Part shown: piece after piece, positions 57,058 through 64,000 of the stretch
How the letters are laid out: each line of letters begins with the position of its first letter
Position numbering within the stretch: position 1 is the stretch's first letter
From: an uncultured Clostridium sp.
GTDB taxonomy: Bacteria > Bacillota > Clostridia > TANB77 > CAG-508
Length of the DNA: 64,000 bases
Reading direction: 5' to 3'
NCBI GenBank assembly: GCA_900551615.1
Contig: URWN01000003.1
Coordinates: forward strand, 13,584-77,583
Translations under genes and position numbers: made by a program
Notes under the pieces: generated by a model
Databases searched by the model: none
What the model was told of the DNA's origin: nothing
The model's input: the letters and a program-made list of their open reading frames with translations, nothing else

Positions 57058-58971
57058 ATGGAAAACAAATATTTAAATGAAGCAATAATAGGAAATAAAA
57101 AAATAATAGCTACATTTACTTCAAAAGGAGAAATGCAAAGAATATATTTCCCTAGTAGAGATAATAAACAATACATAAACTATTTTCATACAGGTGTAAA
57201 GGTAAATGAATCAGATTTAATATATTTGCATGATGATATAAATAACACATATAAGCAATATTATGACACTGATACAAATATATTAAATACTGAAATTACA
57301 AATACATACTTTAATTTAAAAATACTACAAACAGATTTTGTATTAATAAAAGAAAATGTATTGTTTAAAAAATATACATTTTTTAATGAAAGTAAAATAG
57401 ATTTAAATACTGAATTTTATATTCATTCTGAATTATTATCAGATACAAATAACTTTGTAGGATGCAAAATTGTTGATGGTGGAATGATGCAATATGCACA
57501 TGATTTTGTATTCTCAACATTTGCAAAAGGAAAAGATATTATAAAACATCAAATAAATGGAAGTATAAATAATATAAAAAGAACAGAAATATTTGATAAA
57601 GATTATATAGGAATGTCAAAAGATACATCAATTGCTTATGAAATTGGGACAATAAAACCATGTGAGAAAAAAGAGCTAGAAATCTGTATAGTAATTGATG
57701 AAAATAAAAATGTGTCTGATATAGAAGATGAAATTGAGAGAATAAAGAGAATAGATTTTGAAAAAGAATATATGAATACAAAATCATATTGGAGAAAATA
57801 TGTTAAACAGCATAATGGTTTAAAAATTAAAGAACCTGAAAATAGCTATGATGAAAGAATATATGAAATATATAAAAGAAGTATATTATTATTTCCATTA
57901 TTGACAAATGTAGATACTGGAGCAATTATAGCGTCACCTGAAATTGATGAAAACTTTACAAAATGTGGAAGGTATGCATATTGTTGGCCTAGAGATGCAG
58001 TATTTATGACAAAAGCAATGGATATCTTAAAAATGAATAAGGAAACAGAAAAATTCTATAAAGTATTTTGTAAAAAAACGCAAAGTAAAAATGGAATGTG
58101 GGAACAACGTTTTTATACAGATGGTAAATTAGCTCCATGTTGGGGATATCAAGTGGATGAAACTGCAAGTGTTGTTTATGGTGTATATGAACATTATAAA
58201 TATACTAAATCAGAAAAATTCTTAAAAGAAAATTTACCAATGTGCGAAAAAGCAATAGATTTCTTAAAGAGATATGTAAAAGATTGGTTAGAAAAACCAG
58301 AAGAAACAAAAGAACATAAATATCATGTAAGTTATGATTTGTGGGAAATGTGTGAAGGTGTACATTTGTATTCATTAGCAAGTATTTATTCAGCATTTTC
58401 AAGTATTTTGAAGATGTATGATATATTAGGAAAAGATGTATCTGAATTTGAAAATAATAGATTAAAACAAGAAAAAGTTGAAAAATCTAAAAAAGAAATA
58501 GAAAGAATGCAACTTGAAATTAAAAAGTACATTAACAAATATTTGTATGATGAAGATAAAAAATCATATGTAAGAAATCCAGAAGATAAAAAAATGGATA
58601 TAAGCATAATGGGTGCTGTTACACCATTTGAAGTATTTAAACCAAAAGAAAAGAAAATTCAAAATACTGTTGAAAGAATAAATTTGAGTTTGAGAACTTA
58701 TACAGGTGGTTATCAAAGATTTGAAAATGATAATTATATGAATGGTAACCCATGGCCAATATCAAACCTTTGGATGACATTGTATTATTTGGAAACAGGT
58801 GAGAAAAAGAAGGCAAAAGAAACTTTTGATTTTGTTATTAAAACTGCTGGTAAACATTATTTCTTGGGAGAGCAAGTTGATAATGAGACTTTAAAACCAA
58901 ATTGGGTTATTGGTCTTGGATGGTCTCATGCAATGTTTATTATTGTTTTGGAAAAATATATGGGAAAATAA
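57058..58971 (+). CDS. Glycoside hydrolase family 15 protein (glucoamylase type)
   Basis: The 637-aa protein has an N-terminal super-sandwich domain (about 1-250) and an (alpha/alpha)6 catalytic domain (about 265-637). ASPEIDENFTKCGRYAYCWPRDA lies at the active-site entry. The general acid is E368 in WGYQVDETA, and the likely base is E605 in GEQVDNETL. These enzymes release glucose from alpha-glucans or related oligosaccharides. There is no signal peptide, so it is probably cytoplasmic, for glycogen or imported maltodextrin. AAAGGAAAA precedes the ATG, after the family C repeat pair. Confidence 0.92.
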   Translation: MENKYLNEAIIGNKKIIATFTSKGEMQRIYFPSRDNKQYINYFHTGVKVNESDLIYLHDDINNTYKQYYDTDTNILNTEITNTYFNLKILQTDFVLIKENVLFKKYTFFNESKIDLNTEFYIHSELLSDTNNFVGCKIVDGGMMQYAHDFVFSTFAKGKDIIKHQINGSINNIKRTEIFDKDYIGMSKDTSIAYEIGTIKPCEKKELEICIVIDENKNVSDIEDEIERIKRIDFEKEYMNTKSYWRKYVKQHNGLKIKEPENSYDERIYEIYKRSILLFPLLTNVDTGAIIASPEIDENFTKCGRYAYCWPRDAVFMTKAMDILKMNKETEKFYKVFCKKTQSKNGMWEQRFYTDGKLAPCWGYQVDETASVVYGVYEHYKYTKSEKFLKENLPMCEKAIDFLKRYVKDWLEKPEETKEHKYHVSYDLWEMCEGVHLYSLASIYSAFSSILKMYDILGKDVSEFENNRLKQEKVEKSKKEIERMQLEIKKYINKYLYDEDKKSYVRNPEDKKMDISIMGAVTPFEVFKPKEKKIQNTVERINLSLRTYTGGYQRFENDNYMNGNPWPISNLWMTLYYLETGEKKKAKETFDFVIKTAGKHYFLGEQVDNETLKPNWVIGLGWSHAMFIIVLEKYMGK

Positions 58972-58984
58972 TATAAAAAAACAC

Positions 58985-59013
58985 TTGAAAATACTATAAA
59001 TTTGATATAGAAT
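58985..59013 (+). promoter_or_regulatory. Promoter of gap
   Basis: TTGAAA (58985-58990), a 17-bp spacer and TAGAAT (59008-59013). It leaves a leader of about 75 bases before ATG 59093. Confidence 0.6.
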
Positions 59014-59092
59014 TGAATTGCCAAAAAAAATATGGTAATACTAAAAGAAAAAGCAAAGGAAAACCAATGCTAAATTAAAGGAGGAATTTATT

Positions 59093-60109
59093 ATGTCAGT
59101 AAAAGTAGCCATTAATGGATTTGGACGTATAGGACGTCTAGCATTTAGACAAATGTTTGGAGCAGAGGGATATGAAATCGTAGCAATAAACGATTTAACA
59201 AGTCCTAAAATGTTAGCTCATTTATTAAAATATGATTCAGCACAAGGAAAATATGAAAAAGCTGAAACAGTAGAAGCAGGAGAAGATTCAATAACTGTAG
59301 ATGGAAAAACAATTAAAATATATTCAGAAAAAGATGCAGCAAATTTACCATGGGGAGAAATTGGAGTAGATGTAGTTTTAGAATGTACAGGATTCTATAC
59401 ATCTAAAGACAAAGCACAAGCACATATTGATGCAGGAGCTAAAAAAGTAGTAATATCAGCGCCAGCTGGAAAAGACTTACCAACAATAGTTTATGGTGTA
59501 AATGAAAAAATATTAACACCAGAAGACAAAATAATATCAGCAGCATCATGTACAACAAACTGTTTAGCACCAATGGCAAAAGCATTAAATGATTATGCAC
59601 CAATTCAATCAGGAATAATGACAACAGTTCATGCTTATACAGGAGATCAAATGATATTAGATGGACCACATAGAAAAGGTGATTTAAGAAGAGCTAGAGC
59701 AGCAGCTGTTAATATTGTACCAAACACAACAGGAGCAGCAAAAGCAATAGGATTAGTTATACCAGAATTAAATGGAAAATTAATTGGTTCTGCACAAAGA
59801 GTTCCAGTACCAACAGGTTCTACAACTATATTAGTAGCAGTTGTTAAAGGAGTAAACATTACAGAAGAATCAATAAATGCAGCAATGAAAGCTCAAAGTA
59901 GCGAATCATTTGGATATACAGATGAATACTTAGTTTCATCAGATGTTATTGGAATGAGATACGGTTCATTATTTGATTCAACACAAACAATGGTAACAGA
60001 AATCGGAAACGGTTTGTATCAAGTTCAAGTTGTATCTTGGTATGATAATGAAAATTCTTATACTAGCCAAATGGTTAGAACAATTAAATATTTTGCAGAA
60101 TTAGGATAA
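59093..60109 (+). CDS. gap: Glyceraldehyde-3-phosphate dehydrogenase, NAD type
   Basis: Gap oxidises and phosphorylates glyceraldehyde 3-phosphate in glycolysis. The 338-aa protein has NAD-binding NGFGRIGRL (8-16), D34 in INDL (which favours NAD over NADP), catalytic C153 in [10 protein letters not shown]180 in [10 protein letters not shown], and SWYDNENSY at the C-terminus. AAAGGAGG precedes the ATG. The gene is monocistronic, with a terminator at 60120-60153. Confidence 0.98.
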   Translation: MSVKVAINGFGRIGRLAFRQMFGAEGYEIVAINDLTSPKMLAHLLKYDSAQGKYEKAETVEAGEDSITVDGKTIKIYSEKDAANLPWGEIGVDVVLECTGFYTSKDKAQAHIDAGAKKVVISAPAGKDLPTIVYGVNEKILTPEDKIISAASCTTNCLAPMAKALNDYAPIQSGIMTTVHAYTGDQMILDGPHRKGDLRRARAAAVNIVPNTTGAAKAIGLVIPELNGKLIGSAQRVPVPTGSTTILVAVVKGVNITEESINAAMKAQSSESFGYTDEYLVSSDVIGMRYGSLFDSTQTMVTEIGNGLYQVQVVSWYDNENSYTSQMVRTIKYFAELG

Positions 60110-60119
60110 TATAAATTAT

Positions 60120-60153
60120 AAAAGGTGAGGTAGATTGTACTATCTTACCTTTT
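60120..60153 (+). terminator. Terminator of gap
   Basis: AAAAGGTGAGGTA (60120-60132) pairs with TATCTTACCTTTT (60141-60153), with two G-U pairs, 10 bases after the stop. Confidence 0.85.
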
Positions 60154-60163
60154 ATGCATTTTT

Positions 60164-60196
60164 GAGACAAAGGGTGAGACAAGAGGGACGGGGCGC
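60164..60196 (+). repeat. Possible degenerate REP-like element
   Basis: GAGACAAAGGGTGAGACAAG leads into AGGGACGG and GGCGCC. The AGGGACGG core and the position after a gene match the dispersed repeats, but the right arm is missing. Confidence 0.35.
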
Positions 60197-60272
60197 CACA
60201 CAAACAATAATTTTATTGGCTGTGAACTGTAACACTAGAAATCCAGAAATTAACAAAATTTTCCTAAAACCC

Positions 60273-60301
60273 TTGATAAATCAAAAAAAATATAGTATAC
60301 T
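60273..60301 (+). promoter_or_regulatory. Promoter of rpsO
   Basis: TTGATA (60273-60278), a 17-bp spacer and TATACT (60296-60301). The leader of about 85 bases can fold AGCTTTT with AAAAGCT (about 60327-60357), a possible S15 autoregulatory site. Confidence 0.7.
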
Positions 60302-60393
60302 ATTCAAGGTAAACCTTTTACTTAGCTTTTTAAGCAAAGCACCAAGGCTAAAAGCTCAGTTAAAGGAGTAAAGAAAAATAGGAGGTGTAAACA

Positions 60394-60657
60394 ATGACAA
60401 AGGAAAGAAAACAAGAAATCATTAACACATATAAAAGAGAAGAAAAAGACACTGGTTCACCAGAAGTACAAATCGCTCTTTTAACAGAAAGAATTAATGA
60501 ATTAACAGAACACTTAAAAGTACATGTTAAAGATAATCACTCAAGAAGAGGATTATTAAAAATGGTTGGTAAAAGAAGAAATTTACTAAACTACCTAGCA
60601 AAAAAAGATGTTCAAAGATATAGAGACATCGTTGAAAAATTAGGATTAAGAAAATAA
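60394..60657 (+). CDS. rpsO: 30S ribosomal protein S15
   Basis: S15 is a primary 16S rRNA-binding protein of the central domain. The 87-aa protein has [44 protein letters not shown] (in parts) and [13 protein letters not shown], all typical. TAGGAGGTG precedes the ATG. It is followed by a terminator and then pnp, the conserved rpsO-pnp order. Confidence 0.98.
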   Translation: MTKERKQEIINTYKREEKDTGSPEVQIALLTERINELTEHLKVHVKDNHSRRGLLKMVGKRRNLLNYLAKKDVQRYRDIVEKLGLRK

Positions 60658-60668
60658 TTTCATAAAAG

Positions 60669-60705
60669 AGCCTATGCAAAACAAAAGATTTAGCATAGGC
60701 TTTTT
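60669..60705 (+). terminator. Terminator between rpsO and pnp
   Basis: AGCCTATGC (60669-60677) pairs with GCATAGGCT (60693-60701), followed by five T in total. Confidence 0.88.
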
Positions 60706-60726
60706 GTGAAAATTTTCCAAATGAGC

Positions 60727-60755
60727 CTGAAATTTAGGTAAGTAGCTTGTATAAT
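60727..60755 (+). promoter_or_regulatory. Possible promoter of pnp
   Basis: TATAAT at 60750-60755 with CTGAAA 17 bp upstream (60727-60732). It leaves a leader of about 95 bases, which is plausible for a gene that usually autoregulates through its leader. Confidence 0.5.
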
Positions 60756-60858
60756 GTACTGGACAAGATATAGAAAAAATAAAATATAAAAGCCAGAATA
60801 TTATAGAGGTTACAATCTAAATGAGGCTCAAAAAAGAGGGATTAAAGGGGGACAAACT

Positions 60859-63045
60859 ATGTTTGAATTTATTAAAAAATGGTGCAAAAAAGATGAAAAA
60901 GGAAAGGAAGAAAACAAAATGTTTAAAGTATATGAAACAGAACTAGCAGGAAGAAAACTAACAATAGAAACAGGAAAATTTGCAGGGTTAGCAAATGGAA
61001 GTGTAACAGTTAGATATGGAGACACAGTTGTAATGGTAAATGTTACAGCATCAAAAGAACCAAGAGATGGAATAGACTTTTTCCCATTGTCAGTAGATTA
61101 TGAAGAAAAATTATATTCAGTTGGAAAAATACCAGGTTCATTCCAAAAAAGAGAAGGAAAACCAAGTGATAAAGCTATATTAACATCAAGAGCAATAGAC
61201 AGACCATTAAGACCACTATTTCCAAAAGATTTCAGAAATGATGTAGTAGTTGTAGCAACAGTTCTTTCAGTAGAACAAGATAACTCACCAGAAGTAGCAG
61301 CAATGATAGGTGCATCAGCAGCACTTTCAATTTCTGATATACCATTTGGTGGACCAACAGCAGCAGTAAACGTTGGATTAGTTGATGGAAAAATAGTTAT
61401 AAATCCATCAGAAGAACAAAGAAGAGTATCTGACTTAACATTAACAGTAGCAGGAACTGAAGAAAAAATAGCTATGATTGAAGCAGGAGCAAATGAAGTT
61501 CCAGATGATGTTATGTTAGAAGCAATAAAACAAGGTCATACAGAAATCAAAAAGATTTGTAAATTCATAGAAAAAATGAAAGAAGAAATTGGAAAACCAA
61601 AATTTGAATACAAATCATTTGCAGTTGATCATGATATATATGAATTTATAGAAACAAATTTCAAAGAAGATATAAAACAAGCTCTTCAAGAAGCAGACAA
61701 AGAAACAAGAGACAACAATGTAGCTGCTGTAACTGATAAAATAGTAGAAGCATATACTGAAAAATTCGGAGAAGAAGCAGCTGCAGAACACAAGGCAGAT
61801 ATTGGAGAAGCAATTTATAAATTAGAGAAAAAGACAGTAAGAGATATGATATTCTATGAACATAAAAGAGTTGATGGTAGAGCAATCGACGAAATCAGAC
61901 CACTATCATGTGAAATAGATCTATTACCACGTGTTCATGGAAGTGCATTATTTACAAGAGGACAAACACAAGTACTTTCAGTTACAACATTAGGAATGAT
62001 AAGTGAAGAACAAACACTAGATGGAATAGATACAGAAGAATCAAAAAGATATATGCATCAATACAACTTCCCAAGTTACAGTGTAGGTGAAGCTAGACCA
62101 CCAAGAGGACCAGGAAGAAGAGAAATAGGACATGGAGCATTAGCAGAAAAAGCATTAGTTCCAGTACTACCATCAAAAGAAGAATTCCCATATGCAATAA
62201 GAGTTGTATCAGAAGTATTATCATCAAATGGTTCAACATCACAAGCAAGTATATGTGGAAGTACATTATCATTAATGGCAGCAGGTGTACCAATTAAAAG
62301 ACCAGTTGCAGGTATATCAACAGGACTTGTAACAAATCCAGAAGATGAAAATGACTATGTAATGTTAACAGATATTCAGGGATTAGAAGATTTCTTTGGA
62401 GATATGGACTTTAAAGTTGGTGGAACAGAAAAAGGTATAACAGCAATTCAAGTAGATATTAAAGTTGATGGATTATCATATAAGATTATAGAAGAAGCAT
62501 TTGCTAGAACAAGAGTAGCTAGAAAACATATATTAGAAGATGTAATGGCACCAGTAATATCTAAGCCAAGAACAGAAATATCAAAATATGCACCTAGAAT
62601 AGTATCAACAAAAATAAAAGTTGAAAAAATAAAAGATGTAATTGGTAAAGGTGGAGAAACTATAAACAAAATAATAGATGCAACAGGTGTTAAAATAGAT
62701 ATAGAAGAAGATGGACAAGTAATGATTTACTCAAATGATTCTGAAAAAGCTAATGAAGCATTAGAAATGGTAGAAGACATAGTAAGAGATGTTGAAGTTG
62801 GTGGAATCTATTATGGAACAGTTACAAGAATAATGAACTTTGGAGCATTTGTAGACTTAGGAGTAGCTGGAAAAGAAGGATTATTACATATATCTAAAAT
62901 ATCTAAAGAAAGAATCAAAAAAGTTGAAGATGTTCTTCATGTTGGTGATAAAGTAACAGTTAAGGTTACAGATATAGATGAACAAGGAAGAGTAAATTTA
63001 ACAGCAATTTTATCAAATGAAAATGAGACAAAAACTGCTGAGTAG
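60859..63045 (+). CDS. pnp: Polyribonucleotide nucleotidyltransferase (PNPase)
   Basis: PNPase degrades RNA 3'-to-5' with phosphate. The 728-aa protein has two RNase PH domains (the second with YEHKRVDGRAIDEIRPLSCE and SICGSTLSLMAAGVP), a KH domain (IKDVIGKGGETINKI) and an S1 domain (GIYYGTVTRIMNFGAFVDLGVAGKEGLLHISKI, in parts). ATG 60859 has AGGGGG 6 nt upstream. A second in-frame ATG at 60919 (MFKVYETELAGR), also with a GGAAGG-like site, matches the usual family start. The first 20 residues may therefore be an extension or untranslated. Confidence 0.96.
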   Translation: MFEFIKKWCKKDEKGKEENKMFKVYETELAGRKLTIETGKFAGLANGSVTVRYGDTVVMVNVTASKEPRDGIDFFPLSVDYEEKLYSVGKIPGSFQKREGKPSDKAILTSRAIDRPLRPLFPKDFRNDVVVVATVLSVEQDNSPEVAAMIGASAALSISDIPFGGPTAAVNVGLVDGKIVINPSEEQRRVSDLTLTVAGTEEKIAMIEAGANEVPDDVMLEAIKQGHTEIKKICKFIEKMKEEIGKPKFEYKSFAVDHDIYEFIETNFKEDIKQALQEADKETRDNNVAAVTDKIVEAYTEKFGEEAAAEHKADIGEAIYKLEKKTVRDMIFYEHKRVDGRAIDEIRPLSCEIDLLPRVHGSALFTRGQTQVLSVTTLGMISEEQTLDGIDTEESKRYMHQYNFPSYSVGEARPPRGPGRREIGHGALAEKALVPVLPSKEEFPYAIRVVSEVLSSNGSTSQASICGSTLSLMAAGVPIKRPVAGISTGLVTNPEDENDYVMLTDIQGLEDFFGDMDFKVGGTEKGITAIQVDIKVDGLSYKIIEEAFARTRVARKHILEDVMAPVISKPRTEISKYAPRIVSTKIKVEKIKDVIGKGGETINKIIDATGVKIDIEEDGQVMIYSNDSEKANEALEMVEDIVRDVEVGGIYYGTVTRIMNFGAFVDLGVAGKEGLLHISKISKERIKKVEDVLHVGDKVTVKVTDIDEQGRVNLTAILSNENETKTAE

Positions 63046-63094
63046 ATTTTTATACTTTTGTATAAATTCTTGTAAAAAATAGGAATACAAAAAT

Positions 63095-63136
63095 AAAAAG
63101 AGATTCAAGTTATAAATTAAATTTGAATCTCTTTTT
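63095..63136. terminator. Bidirectional terminator between pnp and the XRE gene
   Basis: AAAAAGAGATTCAA (63095-63108) pairs with TTGAATCTCTTTTT (63123-63136), a perfect 14-bp stem with T-rich ends, between convergent genes. Confidence 0.92.
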
Positions 63137-63169
63137 TAGATATATAAGATATTAATATCTATATTTATT

Positions 63170-63508
63170 TTAATAATTTTTATCTATGTGAATAATAATT
63201 TGTTTTAATAATTCTTTATCATCTTTTGAAATACTTTTTATAGTAGAAGTTAAAAAAGTATCTAAAGTATTTTCTTTAAATGTTAATAATTCAGAAAATA
63301 AACAATTAGGTGAAATAGTTAAAAAATTGCATAAATTTAGTAAAGTAGGAACACTACCAATATTTCTACCATTTTCAATATTTCTTAATAAATCAATGGA
63401 AATATCAATATTTTCAGCAACATATTCTTGGGTATATTTTTTAGATAATCTAGATTGTTTGATTTTTTTACCCAATACTTTTAAAACGTCATCATTTTTT
63501 ATTAACAA
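63170..63508 (-). CDS. XRE-family helix-turn-helix regulator
   Basis: The protein is 112 aa from the TTG at 63508, which has AGGTG about 7 nt upstream. A GTG at 63517 would overlap that site. The N-terminal HTH is LGKKIKQSRLSKKYTQEYVAENIDISIDLLRNIENGR (in parts, about 10-46), with PTLLNLCNFLTISPNCLF closing the domain. A short helical tail follows. It is probably a DNA-binding repressor. The adjacent pilin-like gene is transcribed divergently 200 bases away and is a possible target. Confidence 0.82.
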   Translation of the reverse strand: MLIKNDDVLKVLGKKIKQSRLSKKYTQEYVAENIDISIDLLRNIENGRNIGSVPTLLNLCNFLTISPNCLFSELLTFKENTLDTFLTSTIKSISKDDKELLKQIIIHIDKNY

Positions 63509-63644
63509 ATGTAACACCTACTTTCAAATGTTTTATAAAATAATATCATTAAGATAAAATAATAAAAAGTGAGCTAAACTAATTAAAAATAGAAATTATA
63601 ATAAAAATATTACCAAAAATAATTAATTTTATTCATACAAATTG

Positions 63645-63673
63645 TTGACAAAAAAAGTATAGTGTTGTAGAAT
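63645..63673 (+). promoter_or_regulatory. Promoter of the pilin-like gene
   Basis: TTGACA (63645-63650), a 17-bp spacer and TAGAAT (63668-63673), 34 bases before ATG 63708. Confidence 0.72.
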
Positions 63674-63707
63674 AATGGAAGAAAATACAAATGAAAGGAA
63701 GATTATT

Positions 63708-64000
63708 ATGTTAAAAGAAAGGTACAAAAGCACAAAAGGTATAACGCTAGTAGCGTTAGTAATTACAATTATTATCTTATTGATATTAGCAACAATATCA
63801 ATACAATCATTAACAAACACAGGATTGTTTGCAAAAGCAAAAGAAGCAAAAGAAAAAACAGCTGCAGCAGAAGTGAATCAAGCAAAGACATTAAATGAAT
63901 ATGAGGATGAGTTAAATAAATATGTGTCAGGAACATCTCAAACCAAAACAGATTGGACAGGAAAAGTAAATAAACCAAAATTAATGACAGGAATGACAGC
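63708..64000 (+). CDS. Type IV pilin-like protein, N-terminal part (runs off the window)
   Basis: The start MLKERYKSTKG is followed by a prepilin cleavage motif and hydrophobic helix, G-ITLVALVITIIILLILATISI. This class III-like sequence lacks the usual E5, as do many clostridial pseudopilins. A Lys/Ala/Glu-rich amphipathic helix follows, then a Thr/Lys-rich region open at the window end. Such proteins are processed by a prepilin peptidase and exported by type II/IV pilus machinery, and some carry large surface domains at the C-terminus. AAAGGA precedes ATG 63708. Length and full function cannot be seen. Confidence 0.8.
   Translation, partial: MLKERYKSTKGITLVALVITIIILLILATISIQSLTNTGLFAKAKEAKEKTAAAEVNQAKTLNEYEDELNKYVSGTSQTKTDWTGKVNKPKLMTGMT

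Overview
The window is chromosomal DNA of a very AT-rich, Gram-positive, Clostridia-type bacterium (Bacillota). Evidence for this is the strong AGGAGG-type ribosome binding sites, frequent TTG and GTG starts, SepF/DivIVA/MreB/FtsK cell-division genes, groESL behind a CIRCE operator, DisA, YlmH, RsmD, a dipicolinate synthase subunit A gene and a proofreading-deficient Bacillus-type DNA polymerase I. No rRNA, CRISPR array, prophage or plasmid functions are visible. One tRNA (Gly, anticodon TCC) is present.

Layout. 1-13.4 kb is an accessory surface-glycan region (PssE/Alg13-like glycosyltransferase, two ArnT/PMT-like and three GtrII-like membrane glycosyltransferases, an FAD oxidoreductase, an O-acyltransferase) interleaved with ruvB, queH, a broken cellulose-binding-domain gene and a Fic gene. 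13.4-20.7 kb holds polA, a membrane lytic transglycosylase, a TPR membrane protein, dpaA and uppP. 20.8-25.7 kb holds a VWA surface protein (minus strand), dxs, ylmH and a HAD nucleotidase. 25.8-27.4 kb is the minus-strand tsaE-tsaB-rimI operon. 27.8-36.9 kb holds mreB, mtaB, a small repeated-motif protein, a REP-associated transposase (RAYT), a frameshifted radA, disA, a cyclophilin and pyrG. 37-49.3 kb holds an unknown protein, groESL, tRNA-Gly, an HD protein, a degenerate secDF pair, mutL, miaA, an HlyD-like protein, sepF and divIVA. 49.4-64 kb holds a small membrane protein, rsmD, a coiled-coil protein, ftsK, an unknown coiled-coil protein, a beta-CASP metallo-hydrolase, a GH15 glucoamylase, gap, rpsO, pnp, an XRE regulator and the start of a type IV pilin-like gene that runs off the window.

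The most unusual feature is a dispersed family of 27-29 bp imperfect palindromes with an asymmetric GGGACGG/GGGACGC core, plus related 55 bp elements. Copies lie throughout the window, twice as inverted pairs, and two inverted copies bracket the RAYT gene. Every copy in one orientation lies at or just after a stop codon. Every copy in the other orientation lies just upstream of a ribosome binding site. This looks like a REP/REPIN-RAYT system in a clostridial genome, with positional polarity relative to genes. The repeats also supply the last codons of the RAYT gene, the tail of dxs and the end of queH.

Two genes (radA and a membrane glycosyltransferase) are each broken by a single-base frameshift, either real decay or assembly error. 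The regulatory sites listed were read by eye, and functional calls rest on motif recognition alone.
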